64,000 nt of DNA from Phytophthora colocasiae (Eukaryota > Oomycota > Peronosporomycetes > Peronosporales > Peronosporaceae). Position numbers and translations under genes: made by a program. The notes below the pieces were generated by a model that saw only the letters and a program-made list of their open reading frames with translations, searched no databases and was not told the DNA's origin. The DNA is taken from positions 248,001 through 312,000 of the forward strand of contig JAGKQI010000101.1 of the NCBI GenBank assembly GCA_018806915.1. The letters run 5' to 3'. This document shows, in pieces, positions 51,880-62,431 of the stretch; position 1 is the first letter of the stretch, and each line of letters starts with the position of its first letter.

Positions 51880-52408
51880 CGGATTGTTTTCCAAAGCTTG
51901 AAACCTTATTTCAGGTTGTTCGGCATCCCGGAATAGGCCTATGAAACACTGCTAACTACAAAAAAAATCTTGCTACAGAAATTCTGCGCAATAAAACTAA
52001 AAGAAACGCTCGCAAATCCTTTGTGAGTTTTACCGTTGACAAGATGAAAGAGCCTACGCACTACAGTCGGTTTTCCGACAAAAACTTGCCTTGCCCCTGA
52101 AAACTCACCAGACGCCATCTTCATCTCCGAAATCTTCGAAACCTAGGGCGTCACCGCCCGCAGCTCCCTTAGCTGCCTTCTGTGACGAAGCTGGTTTCTT
52201 ATGCTGGGTCACCGACGACACGCTGCGAGCAGGAACCTTCAAGTTATCACACGGAAACTTCCCCGTAGTCCCAAACTTGTTCGATGACTTGGGGAAGGAA
52301 ACTTTGCTACCATCATCAATTGTCACTTCACCCGTAGACGCATCCGTAGCAGAGAAGCAGATCGTGCCGTCATCCCCCGCAGTCGCAACGATGTCGGAGG
52401 TTTTCAGG

Positions 52409-54693
52409 CGTAGATTATTTTGGGGGTCGTATACGGGTCGGGTCGGGACTTTTGCTCGGGTGTTTTTCCAGACCAAAACTACCGACCCGACCGAAACAAG
52501 CTATTCGTTCCAAATTTTTAACGTGAATGTGGTACCGATAGCACTGATAGAGTGCTTGTGCAAGCCCTACATTGTGCAAGCTCGTGAAGCTTAGCTGGGT
52601 TTCTTCGTCACGCCCCTCGCCCTCATAGTCAAAGGAAAAATCGGGCTCGTCACCTTCACCTTCATCACCGTCACTGTCGGTGCCGCGATCGTCCTCTCCG
52701 TCGCTACCACTGCTGCTGCTATTGCTACTACTGCTGCTGCTGCTGCTATTGGCACTACCACCGTTTTCGTCAACTTCTTCAGCCAAAACAACTTCATCTT
52801 CGCTCTCGGAGTCTGAGAGTCCTTCAACCTGAAGTAGATCGATCGGCAGCGGAAGCCCCGATTCGTCCTCAGATACTGGTGTTGCTTCGTCGTTCGTAGT
52901 TTTACGGTTCTTCTTGCCTTTTTTCTTACTCTTGCGCTTTTTTGAATTCTTTGCCGCACCTTTCTTTCTGCGACCAGCAGCAACGTTGGCGATCTTTGCG
53001 ACGTAATCCTGCGAAATACGTCGGATTGTGGCCACGAAGGTGACTATGTTGGGGTGTGGACTAAAGGCGCTGTTTAGCTCACGATGAAATCGCTCTAAAG
53101 GATTATTTGTTCGCGCCACTACGTCGCGGTCGAAGCCGCGCACGTTCCACTCCTCAATGTTGTAGCGTTCTAGCCATGTCGCTCTGAAGTAGCCCCAAAA
53201 ATGAGTCCATTTTGCAAGAGAGTAGTCAATTCCCTTAGATGCACAACGCGCGCGAATCTCTTTCTTCACCCACTTGATACCTTTGTGAGGAACCAACACC
53301 GGATCGACGATCGTCAGCATATCAATAACACCTCGAGTCATAGATATCTGGATTTCTTCCTCTGGTATGTCTAGGATCTGCTTCATCCGACGACGAAGTG
53401 CTTGCTTCCAATGGAAGAGGCACCCGATTATCAGCGCGTTTTCGAATTGTTTCTGACAAGCTTTGATCAATTGCTTCTCGAAGTCGCAAATGATTTCACT
53501 CGGAGACAACTTCTCCCCAGTGTCTCGGTAAATGAGTTCAAGTATGGCAAAGTACATATCTTCGGTCTTACCAGTGTACAAGACACTATAGACTGGTACG
53601 TTGATTTCAGAGGCCCGGTCGTGAACCATGACTACGACGCATTGCTTGAACCCTCTAGGTACGCAGCGAAGGTGCCATCTACAAAAATGATCACGCTGCG
53701 GTACATCAAAAGCTGACGAAGCTCCGGGTGGGCCCACCTAACGATTCTTTGAGGCTTGTCTTTGGGGTCTGGGCTTGGACGAGAAACGTGGAACTGAAAA
53801 AAACTTAACTTCTTCCCCTCAACCATTGAAAGCGGTGGAACTTCAATCATACCGAGAAGATGTGATCCGTAATGCTTACGACGAGTCCGATAAACCCGGC
53901 TGGTAACCTGTTCTTCGGACAATCCTGTGCGAGATACATCATCATCTGGACACTCACCTCTTTCCATATTTCGTGCACAGGTTTTGTGAGATCCAAGATG
54001 CTCAATGTATCAACCATTTCCTTCATTTTTTGTGTCACATCCAAAGTATCGCTGGTTTCGTGCTGTACAGAAGCACATGTATGTTCATTGATAACAACCT
54101 TTCCGCCTGTAGGATGCACGTCCAGCCGAGCCTTGCATTCAGTTCTGCGGTACACACTGCATCGTAGCGTGATTTTCTTCTTGGAGCTCCAGCCTTTTGT
54201 GTATCGATAGCCTCTATAGTGCAGACATGTTTTCCCTTCCCACGCCCTTTCGACTTCTTGGACTTTCGAGATGAAGATGATACTTCCTGGTGCGAGGAGC
54301 TCGATTGACGGGTCATGGACACGAAATACTTGAGCCAGCAAGTTCAGCTTTGGCAACGCCGATACGTCTAACCTAGCTAGACACGTGGCTTTCTTGGCGT
54401 TGTATCTTGTTGTTGAGGAAGTCGCGAAGGGTTTTCTTTTGGTACGACAGGAGTTGCATGTGTTGCCACTAAGAGTCGCCACTAAGAATAGCCGAACCGG
54501 ATCATGCACTCCTGCACCTGCAGCTGTCAGCACACCAGAAAGATGACCTGATATTCTGTCGTATCTAAAGCTTTCATCGCTTCAAGGTATCTTCGTCCCG
54601 ACCAAAAGTCCCGACCCGACCCGAACGACACTATTTGTAATACCGACCTAAAATCCCGTTCCGACCCAAATACGACCCCCAAAAAAGTCTACC
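52409..54693 (-). mobile_element. Mutator-like element (MULE), 2285 bp
   Basis: The ends are inverted copies: GTAGATTATTTTGGGGGTCG at the left and its near reverse complement at the right (GTAGACTTTTTTGGGGGTCG), extended by G-rich GGGTCGG repeats. An 8-bp duplication TTTTCAGG flanks the element (52401-52408, 54694-54701), fitting the 8-11 bp of MULEs. It carries one frameshifted transposase gene on the minus strand. Confidence 0.83.
52415..54533 (-). pseudogene. MULE transposase with FLYWCH-type finger, two frameshifts
   Basis: The 5' part (from 54533) contains a FLYWCH-like zinc finger: GKTCLHYRGYRYTKGWSSKK, LRCSVYRRTECKARLD and a VVINEHTC ending. The frame changes near 53900 to a part with QLLMYRSVIIFVDGTF (first catalytic Asp) and again near 53640 to the part with SEIICDFEKQLIKACQ and ALIIGCLFHWKQALRRRMKQ, the MULE catalytic region. 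A Lys-rich segment and a long Ser/Asp/Glu-rich tail follow. The two changes look like single-base events; the element is presumably inactive. Confidence 0.85.
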
Positions 54694-54852
54694 TTTTCAG
54701 GAAGTTCCGATACGTCGGCTGTTCCATTGACGGGTAGCAACACCGGTGAAAGCGGAGCCATTGCGGATGCCTCGTCAGCGGCGATGCTCCTTTCGCAACA
54801 GAGCGTGCACGCAGTTGTGCTGGGCATTTTCGCCGTTGCGTGTCTGTTTTAG
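54694..54852 (+). other. Possible last exon of a GPI-anchored protein
   Basis: After CTTTTCAG, an acceptor-like sequence, the plus frame reads GSSDTSAVPLTGSNTGESG (Ser/Thr/Gly-rich), then a hydrophobic tail AVVLGIFAVACLF and stop, the layout of a GPI attachment signal common in oomycete surface proteins. No upstream exon can be found because the MULE lies there. It overlaps the proposed minus-strand start of the split gene, so at most one may be real. Confidence 0.35.
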
Positions 54853-54989
54853 ACGGGTATCATGATATCCTGTTACGGCAATAATAAAAAAAATATACAC
54901 TTACGTATTTCTGACAAAGTGTTTCTGATGGAACAGTCTCTGTTTACTGAAATATCAAGACCACTGGAACAGGGGGCTTGTGTGTTGGG

Positions 54990-55235
54990 TCCTTATCGAC
55001 AATAACCAGGGGATTGCAACACCTTGGAGATTCGGGACCCCACTGGAAGATGGCGAGATCAGGGCGTGAACTTTGGAAGGCCATAGCGTTTCGGTGGAGC
55101 GATTTTCTGGTGGCAAAAGTTACTTTCGCTTGCCATTAAATGCGTATACCAACAGTTTGTTTTGCAATTAGCACAGATGTTGACCAGCACACCGTTTGAG
55201 GCCCATCTAAACGATAGCAACAAATCAGTCGTCAC
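54990..55235 (-). pseudogene. Fragment of the LRR region of the WLGC gene
   Basis: Base-by-base resemblance (roughly three quarters) to 49860-50090 of the WLGC gene, e.g. ATCGACAATAACCAGG, GGTTTCGGTGGAGCG-type blocks and the TTTGTTTTGCAATTAGCAC end. The frame is broken and both sides are missing, so this is an old duplicated piece. Confidence 0.6.
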
Positions 55236-55465
55236 AATTTCCAAGAGCTCAGGTATATTTCTTCAGTACCGGTACAGTAAGCAATGGTGCTATATAACAA
55301 AAATCAGTACATGATTTGGTATGTACTCAGTGTCACAGAAATGATATAGTGACATAATGTAGCCATTGCGGTATAGACTATTTCTTATTGGCTGAAAATG
55401 CTTTGCTTGCGAACCACCCGAAGAAAAGTGCTGACAGTCGGGGATTTGACAGCGAAGGAGCGAAG

Positions 55466-56001
55466 ATGCCCAAGAACAAAGGAAAGGGAGGCAAGAACCG
55501 CCGTCGTGGAAAGAACGACAACGAAGAGAACAAGCGCGAGCTCGAGTTCAAAGAGGAAGGCCAAGGTGCGTCTTTTGCTGCCTTTTTCCCGTGTTCTAAC
55601 TCGCTCTAGACGTCGAGTTATGACTTTTTTGTATACATAATTATAAACTAATGTATACATTGTATACATGACTATACACAGAATATGCGCAGGTCGTGCG
55701 GATGCTTGGAAACGGCCGCCTGGAAGCCTACTGCTTCGACGGCGTGACGCGCCTGGGTCACATCCGTGGCAAGATGCGCAAGAAAGTGTGGGTGGGCGCT
55801 GGTGACATCATCCTCGTGAGTTTGCGCGAGTATCAGGACGGCAAAGTGGACATCATTCATAAATACAACGCAGACGAGGCTCGCAGTCTCAAGGCTTACG
55901 GAGAGCTGCCGGATAACGCTCGTATTAACGAGACGGCGGTGGACATGGCCATGGAGGGCGACGGAGAGGACGACATCGGCTTCGACTTCGACGACATCTA
56001 A
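55466..56001 (+). CDS. EIF1A: Translation initiation factor eIF1A, two exons
   Basis: Exons 55466-55565 and 55682-56001 (116-nt intron, GT-AG, phase 1), 139 residues, the normal eIF1A size. Order: basic N-terminal tail ([17 protein letters not shown]), the OB-fold with [36 protein letters not shown] and [19 protein letters not shown], a helix LPDNARI, and the acidic tail ending [10 protein letters not shown] that contacts eIF5B. It acts on the 40S subunit in start-codon scanning. The intron lies directly after the N-terminal tail. All typical features are intact. Confidence 0.96.
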
Positions 56002-56202
56002 GCGCTCATTGGTGCTGCTAGTTATAGCTAGAATGGCAGGAAGAGGAAGCGCTCGCTTGGATAGAACCGACTTTGGGGAGGGGAGTAAATGCGATGTATT
56101 CATTTTGTGGCTTTGGATCGAGTTAGGGTATTATTAGGGTCAAGTTGCTGTTCTTGTCGGGATGAAGCGCTATTGTGGGGCAGGTCCAGACTCTATTAGG
56201 TG

Positions 56203-56691
56203 ATGTCTCGGATCGAGATGAAGGCTGTGCTGAGTGCTGCCCCAAGAGCTACTGTACCTGTGAAGCCTGTGCATAAAGTGACGATGGAGGAGGATCCACA
56301 GGTTCGACAACAGCAGAAGACGAGACGAGAAGGAGATGAAGAAGCTCTAGAGGCAGCTATAAGTCCTCGGGTGAGAAGGCGCTTGTCGAATGCCCAGGAG
56401 AGTGCCAGTATCTTCAGTATGGGTACGTTTAAGAGATTGACTTGTGAGTTGTAAATGAGGGATTGATTGTCCTGTTTAGTGTGTGAGCAGGGTGAAGTGA
56501 TCCAGTGGATGACTGCGTGCCATCCGGACTTGACAGCCTTCGGACTCGACTTGGAGCGACGTGGATATCACACACTGAGCAGCATTGCGTTCCTCACGGA
56601 AGAAGATGTTGAAAACGTATCGGATTTGGGTTTGAGACGATTGCTGCTTGCTACTCTGACCAAATTGAGGCACGAGTTGTTCCGTATGTGA
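56203..56691 (+). CDS. Small SAM-like-domain protein, two exons
   Basis: Exons 56203-56422 and 56480-56691 (57-nt intron, phase 1), 143 residues. The N-terminal half is charged and unstructured with a Gln/Arg-rich piece (VRQQQKTRREGDEE) and a possible phospho-site cluster (SPRVRRRLS). The C-terminal 65 residues look like a sterile alpha motif: VIQWMTACHPDLTAFGLDL, the YHTLSSIAFLTEEDVENV turn and the closing helix LGLRRLLLATLTKLR. SAM domains mediate protein-protein contact. It is convergent with the TPR gene, about 50 bp apart. The function is unknown. Confidence 0.7.
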
Positions 56692-56741
56692 CGAAGCCCT
56701 CAGCATTTTAATAGAAAAGCATTATGATACACTTACTTGTA

Positions 56742-59591
56742 CTACCCCTCTTGTATTTGGTCAGCATCTACAGTAACTGCATCATCAGGAGGTTGTTCTT
56801 CAGGAGGTGCTGGGTAAAAATTGTTGTATTCTGCAGCATTTTCCGTTGCAAAAGGCTCCATTTGCTCTACTTGGTTCCAGCCTGCTTGGCCGTCAGCTGC
56901 GACTTCGTAACCTTGTTGCTCGTAGCTGGAGGCGACATGCTCACTTTGACCGACAAAATCCTGCTCCGTTGGCTGTTGATCTATTGCGTCCCATTCTTGT
57001 TGGGTCTCTTCGTATGAGTCTTGAGTTTCGATTACTACTGACGGATAATTATCATAGGGATAGTCTCCAGTGTCGTAGTTTTCCGTTGCGAGTGGAGATT
57101 CTTCAGCCAATGGAAGATTCTCTTCGGTAGCTGCATGTGCATATTGTTCGTCTTGAGCTTCCTGGCCATTTGCTGGAAGTTCTCCAGTGTCATCACTCAA
57201 AAGTTGTTTTTCCTCCCAATCTTGATCGAAACCTTGTTCAAGATCATGTTCTGCGCTCATTTGGTCCTGCGCATCAGGCTGTTCTTCAAGTGTTGGCTCC
57301 GCTGGAGCCTCCTCACCTTCGTTGCAGGGCGTAGATAAAGTATCGCGCACTGATTCATCAACAGCAACAGCTGAGAAGGAATATGATTCTTCTGGAATAG
57401 TAATGTCTTCGCTTTGTTGAGCTTCTGCAATGTTGTCTATTGCAACCTCAGGATTCCATTCCTCGTGTATGTCGCGAGCTGAATCATTTTGAGTGTCATC
57501 AAGCGAAGTTCCTGCATTTTTAAAGGGTTCTTTCGTGTTTGCTTCATTGACGTCGGCTTCAGGGGCTGAATTCACATCCGTTAAGTCTGCTTCGACCTCC
57601 ACTGTGCTGTCTTGATGCTGCTCTCGGCCAGCTCCATCAGCCATAGGTTCCAAGATTCCACAACTTGTCAGACCGACATCTGCGTTATCCTCCAAACAGT
57701 TCGTTGTTAGTTTGTCCAAACTCTCGACATATATCTCATTATTGTGAGCCTCAGCGACTGGTTCCTCCTCAAAAGCGTCATCTTTTACGCTAGATTCGAT
57801 CCTGTCATTGTGCTGCTCCTCCAAGTAGGCATCTTCATCACTGACAGGGTTTAGAACCTCTTCTTGTTCCGCAACTTTATCGATAACGTTTGCCAACACC
57901 ATTGAGACTGATCTGTCTGTGTCCCCAAGAGCGGCATTTGGATGTTCACTTGGTTCTAATTCTTCACTTGCAGTTTCAATTGGGTCCTGTCGAGGCTCCT
58001 TAATGTCAGGAACTTCCATCTGCACTCCACCATTAGTTTTTCCAGTCGCAGTCGCTTTTGGAACTTTTTCAACAGAAGTTTTTGCAACTTTCCGACTAGT
58101 TTCAACTGCGGTGGGTGGCTTTTTCACGCTGCTTTTCCTTCTTTCTCGCTTGGATTTACTAGACGAAAGTGCTTGTACTTCTATAGAACTTGTTCGTGGA
58201 CTGATACTTGTCAGCTTTTTCACCTTGGATCCAGTCGTGTCACTATCAAACCTGAACCTCGGACTAAAAAATGGGTCAGTAGGAGAAAACCCACTGTTCG
58301 TGTCGCTCGATAGCTTGTTTTTCTTCTTCTTGCTTGCATTGGGGGGGCTTTGGAGCTCAAGTGGGGGTAGAGCTAACAGTGGAGCTCTTGACAAAGCGTC
58401 TGCAATGATCGAACGAGGCGTGGCGATATGTAAACCATTGCCCTTTTCGTTCGTCAATGGACTTGGCATCCGAATGGAACCGCTTCGAGGGCTTGTAAGA
58501 AGTCTCACTCCTGCTTTTGTGGGGCTCTTTGAGTCTCGAGTCGCTGAACGAGGCTGAACTCGAGTTTTCGACGCTAGCGTACGCTTTGCAGCTAGATACG
58601 AGTTGCGGATTGTGGTCGTGATCGAATGGTCTGCACCGAGATACTGTTCAGCTAAACCAACACCCTGCAAGTCATACACAACGATGAATTATGCACTTCA
58701 GTATAGCTCAAGAAAGCCGACAACATACCTTCTTGTAGCTTATGACGGACTCTGCACAGTCCTTCAAGAACTCTTGTTCCACCCCGATATTATGGTAAGC
58801 AATACACATGACTGAGATTCGATCGAGTCTTGAACTTGACGTAGCCGAATTATCCGTGTCAGTTGTGTCTTTCCCATGAATAAATCCTTCCTGTAGAGAA
58901 ATCAAAGCTTCTTGAGCATGTTCAAGCGCTTCTTGGTGTTTCCCAAGCTGCGATAAAACTGCACACATGTTCAGTTGTGTATCAGCCGTATTACGGACAT
59001 TTTCCAGCCTTTTTTCAAGTTCCAGTGCTCTTTTCAAGCTTGTCATTGCCGAGTGAAGTTTGCCCAGTCGACGGTAGTAACAAGCGAAATTGTTTAGCGT
59101 TGTGGCTCTTTCGACTGGGTGATGACGTTGCGTAAGCACCTCAGCTTTCTTCAGCAGATCAATTGTCACTGGGTAGTTGTCCTGTTGCAGGAAGCTCATG
59201 GCCAGGAGGTTGCACATTTCAGCCAGAGCTCGACAAGCCTGTATCACCTCTTGACTCTCGATCCCGAAGAAGTGACGTCGCAGTACAAGAGCTCTCTCCA
59301 TACAGTCGAAGGCCTTGAGATAGTTTCCCTGTACGAATGCAGCAAACGTCAAACAGCATAGAATTCGAGTTACGACTGGAAACTTACAGCTCGTTGTTGA
59401 TGAACGCACTCTTCATCCAGTCGATGTAGAGCCTCCAGCTCCTGTTGCTCTTCCCGGGCATCTCGCAGCGCTTTGTCGCGCATACTTTCAGCTACTACCT
59501 CCCACAAAGACGTACTAAATTTACAAGCTTTAAACATACTTGTAGAATTAGTTGCAGTTGTTGAAGTTACTGTTTGCGCAATGATAAGCAT
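56742..59591 (-). CDS. TPR-repeat protein with long acidic C-terminus, three exons
   Basis: Exons 59591-59388, 59328-58729 and 58664-56742 with 59- and 64-nt GT-AG introns, all phase 0, 908 residues. Exon 2 encodes at least four tetratricopeptide-type helix pairs: GNYLKAFDCMERALVLR, NYPVTIDLLKKAEVL, GKLHSAMTSLKRALELE and GKHQEALEHAQEALISL. Exon 3 begins with a further repeat, then Ser/Lys-rich basic sequence (RERRKSSVKKPP) and a 400-residue acidic, Glu/Asp/Gln-rich tail without fold. Inner Mets at about residues 19 and 37 are alternative starts. A scaffold role is likely; similar TPR proteins occur at cilia of oomycetes, but this is not shown here. It is divergent from the questin-oxidase-like gene. 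Confidence 0.8.
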
Positions 59592-59795
59592 CGTGAGTGA
59601 AGGTAGGAATCTGTGGACGAAGTCAGATGAGTCAGCTCATGAAGCACCAATGTCCTACCGCATCAAGTCCGACCACCAGAACCAACGGCAGCAATCTACT
59701 GTACATGCCGATGCTTCCCCTTTGATCACTTTCCAATTTACCTTGTACTTAGTAGTACTAACACCAGCACCTTCCGATCTTTCCTACTCCCAACC

Positions 59796-61064
59796 ATGGC
59801 CGTCGCATTAAACTCCGATCGTTCTACTAGTGACGCCAAAGTTTCAATCGAACACGTCCGCGAGACCCTGACGCGCGAGTACTCAACACTTCGCTTCCGG
59901 ATTGAGTACGGGAACTACCTGTCCAATCACCTTCTGCACGCGGTTGTGGCTCTGCATGAACTCGGTGCAGATGAGCAAAAGATCGCCGAGTACGCTGCCC
60001 ATTACGCTGAAAGGCTGGAAGAAGAAGGTCCCGACCATGAAGACGTCGTGGAGCACGTTGAAACAACCGAACTCCTAACGGACGAAGAGGCTCAAGCTTT
60101 GCTGGGCAAGCGCCAGAAGTACGATGCTCTACTAGCGTACTACGCCCATGACATCGCGAAACTCGGAGCCGACGGAGCAGTAAGCAAGCACCTTCCTCGT
60201 CTCTTTAGTGGCTTGGCCGGCGCTTTGTTGCACGGTCTCATCCAGCTGGGATATGCATATCACATCGGTGGTGATCGTCTGGTGGCGGAAGGTCTCGCCT
60301 ACCAGCACCACTGCTACTTGCCGTTCGATGAGCCGTCGATGGCTCCTTGCTCCGAGCCACTGAAGCAATTCACTCGTCAAACGGTGTTTGAAATCGCAGC
60401 CGCAGTAACCAGCAACGAGTTTTTGCTCTCTGAACAAGATCGTCTCATGGCGATGTCCCCCATTAAAGACCTCGACATCGGTTGGATCCAGCAAGGCGTC
60501 AATGTGTTCTCCGGCCACACCGAAAGGAACAGTCCTGAGGCCTTCGCACTCATCTGGGAACAAGTGAACGCCTTTGACTTCTCGCACTTTGACGGTAGCT
60601 GTGCACTCGACATCGTCATGTGGCTGTACGTCATGCTCAAGCACAACGAATTCATCATTCTCCACGCTGCCACGTCAGCTTGGTCGCTCCAGCAGCTCGA
60701 GCACTTGCTGTCGCCCTCCGACAAGGCCAAGGCGTGGCGCGTGTGGCTGCACGTGGCGCTGACGGCGCTTGTGACCTCCCGTTCGCGTGACTTTCATGAA
60801 AAGGACGTCTGTTCTCCACCCGAAAGTCTCGAGAGCCTCCTGAATGAGCTGCCATCGTGGCCGCAACTACGTGAACAGGCCCTTGCGTTGCCTGGTTTCC
60901 CCGACGAGCACGTGTACAAGATGGTGCAGGTGGCGGAGGACCACGCTACGTCCAGCAACTCCTCAACATTCCTTTCGCCAGTCGAGCGGGAGTTCGTAGC
61001 TCGCACAGCCACCGTCACTGTCATCACGACGCCGTTCAAGCCATACCGTCAAAAACCGGAGTGA
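59796..61064 (+). CDS. Questin-oxidase-like protein (DUF4243 family)
   Basis: 422 residues, one exon, start ATG after an AACC context. It shows the family's all-helical pattern: an opening EYGNYLSNHLLHAVVALHELG, AHYAERLE, a HDIAKLGADGAVSKHLPRLFSGLAGALLHGLIQLGYAYHIGG core with the conserved His residues, and a C-terminal LYVMLKHNEFIILHAATSAW region. GedK-type questin oxidases perform a Baeyer-Villiger ring cleavage in fungal anthraquinone pathways. Most oomycete members are unstudied, and no polyketide genes are near, so the substrate is unknown. The 204-bp gap to the TPR gene must hold both promoters. Confidence 0.82.
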   Translation: MAVALNSDRSTSDAKVSIEHVRETLTREYSTLRFRIEYGNYLSNHLLHAVVALHELGADEQKIAEYAAHYAERLEEEGPDHEDVVEHVETTELLTDEEAQALLGKRQKYDALLAYYAHDIAKLGADGAVSKHLPRLFSGLAGALLHGLIQLGYAYHIGGDRLVAEGLAYQHHCYLPFDEPSMAPCSEPLKQFTRQTVFEIAAAVTSNEFLLSEQDRLMAMSPIKDLDIGWIQQGVNVFSGHTERNSPEAFALIWEQVNAFDFSHFDGSCALDIVMWLYVMLKHNEFIILHAATSAWSLQQLEHLLSPSDKAKAWRVWLHVALTALVTSRSRDFHEKDVCSPPESLESLLNELPSWPQLREQALALPGFPDEHVYKMVQVAEDHATSSNSSTFLSPVEREFVARTATVTVITTPFKPYRQKPE

Positions 61065-61861
61065 TTTGATCACAAGTTGAAGTGATAGTTAATACACGTT
61101 GATGCCACTTTGGTTTGCCTAACGAACGACTTTATAAACTTCGACGTACTGTGTATCGCCTACTATATGCAGGACGGCTTCGACGAGAGTCTGGTTGGGA
61201 ACGTTAAGGTCATACCGGTGGTGACCTCCAGGATGTGTAATGACTCCAATAGCTCTCGACAAGCACAAGAACGGAGCTCTCAACGTCACGTTTGTGGGCG
61301 GAATGAACGGTGGTATTATAACTGGTCGCGCTATCCCCCAACAGCCTCGACGTGTTGATCATCATCATTTGGGTCAAGTGACGAAGTTCTCGCAAATGAC
61401 CTCGTCATCGATATTAAAGACTCAAACACTTTGTCCATGTCTCCCTGAAAGATTGGAGGATCTGGTCCAGGCTACTTCCGACACTACGAGCGTTCGGTTA
61501 GTGTCTTGGTGCTCTCTCCGACATTATTGTGACAAGGTGAATGGCAATACCGTATGCTCTTTCCTGCCGTAGGTTCTGGTGGCATATCGACGAAGCCTGC
61601 TCTTCTCGTCTCAGTAGTCAAATAGTTCGCTACATGTACTGCTGGTTAAAGCATGGAGCGTCGCACTTCGTTTCAGCGATTATACCGTATAACCTATGTC
61701 TAGCGCACCCAAGGAACCTTCAGAATTCAATAGCCAAGCCAAGTAGTAGCAACCAGGAATAACCAGTTATGGCGTGAAATGGTTGTAAACACTTTGGTCA
61801 CGTGGTTTGCGCTCTCGACACAAGAAAAGTACATTCTTGTGGTATACTAGTATATTATACC
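61065..61861. other. Intergenic stretch, no convincing gene
   Basis: About 800 bp between the questin-oxidase-like gene and the SINE. A plus frame at 61240-61572 has FVGGMNGGIITGRAIPQQP, but no family match, start context or splice sites. The last 15 bases are the SINE target duplication. Confidence 0.4.
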
Positions 61862-62310
61862 TGGGGCTCGCCGGTGGCCCAGTGGGTTAGCATCCGCTGA
61901 TCCACGAACTGACCGAGGGTTCGAGCCCCGCCTCCGTCGCCCTTTTCGACTTCTGCTCTCCTCTCTCACCGCTGCCCTTCTCTGTTCATTTCCCATCACT
62001 CACAAGCTCTTCTCTAAGACATCGGGACCAATCAAGGCACAACTAACACGGAGACAAGACTCAAGGAGTTGGCGCGGTCGCAGTACTCTACCCGGCCAGG
62101 CACCAGCTGGGGGCTCATCAACGGTGGCCCATTGGGCAAAATTCCCAAGAAATTCAAGCGTACCGGTCATAGACTAAGGGTAACCGAGTAGCCGTAGGAA
62201 ATTAGTTAGGAGTAACCTTGCTTAGACGTCAATGCGCCTGTTTCTAACAGGCTTCGAAATAAGTACCTAATATAAGGGGTTCGAGTCCTCCCTTCCCCCC
62301 CCCCCCCCCC
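61862..62310 (+). mobile_element. Full-length tRNA-derived SINE with poly-C tail
   Basis: 449 bp. Box A TGGCCCAGTGGG about 13 nt in and box B GGTTCGAGCCCC about 55 nt in define the RNA polymerase III promoter in the tRNA-like head. The body is unrelated to tRNA, followed by a second box-B-like GGTTCGAGTCC and about 16 C residues. A 14-bp duplication TAGTATATTATACC flanks it (61848-61861 and 62311-62324). It is the uninterrupted version of the copy at 26343. Confidence 0.9.
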
Positions 62311-62341
62311 TAGTATATTATACCATTTTATGGCAGTCACA

Positions 62342-62431
62342 ATGGCGAGCATCCAGTACGAAGCACTTCGTCATTGTCATTATTTGTACACGAGACACCG
62401 CCTTCCAGTCCTACTATACCAGCCACAATGA
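62342..62431 (+). promoter_or_regulatory. uORF of 29 codons overlapping the bZIP start codon
   Basis: An ATG at 62342 opens a 29-codon frame whose TGA stop (62429-62431) overlaps the ATG of the bZIP gene (62428-62430) as ATGA. Such an arrangement usually forces termination-reinitiation and low translation of the main frame. It assumes that the transcript starts upstream of 62342. Confidence 0.45.

Larger units (their letters stand above)
52105..54727 (-). pseudogene. Small gene split by a MULE
   Basis: The 3' part (52105-52408) reads SDIVATAGDDGTICFSATD and ends with an acidic tail (FEDFGDEDGVW); codon use looks genuine. If the MULE and one copy of TTTTCAGG are removed, the frame continues into 54727, where an ATG starts MEQPTYRNFLK, giving a protein of about 111 residues. 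No family is recognised. The plus strand of the right flank also has a GPI-anchor-like frame (see 54694), so which strand is coding at the break is not settled. Confidence 0.45.

Noticed and set aside
52091..52594. Plus-strand frame of 167 codons
   Set aside because: It is antisense to a minus frame with better codon use, runs into the MULE terminal repeat and has no domain.
61240..61572. Small plus-strand gene with Gly-rich stretch
   Set aside because: No family, no splice support and poor codon pattern after the first 40 codons.
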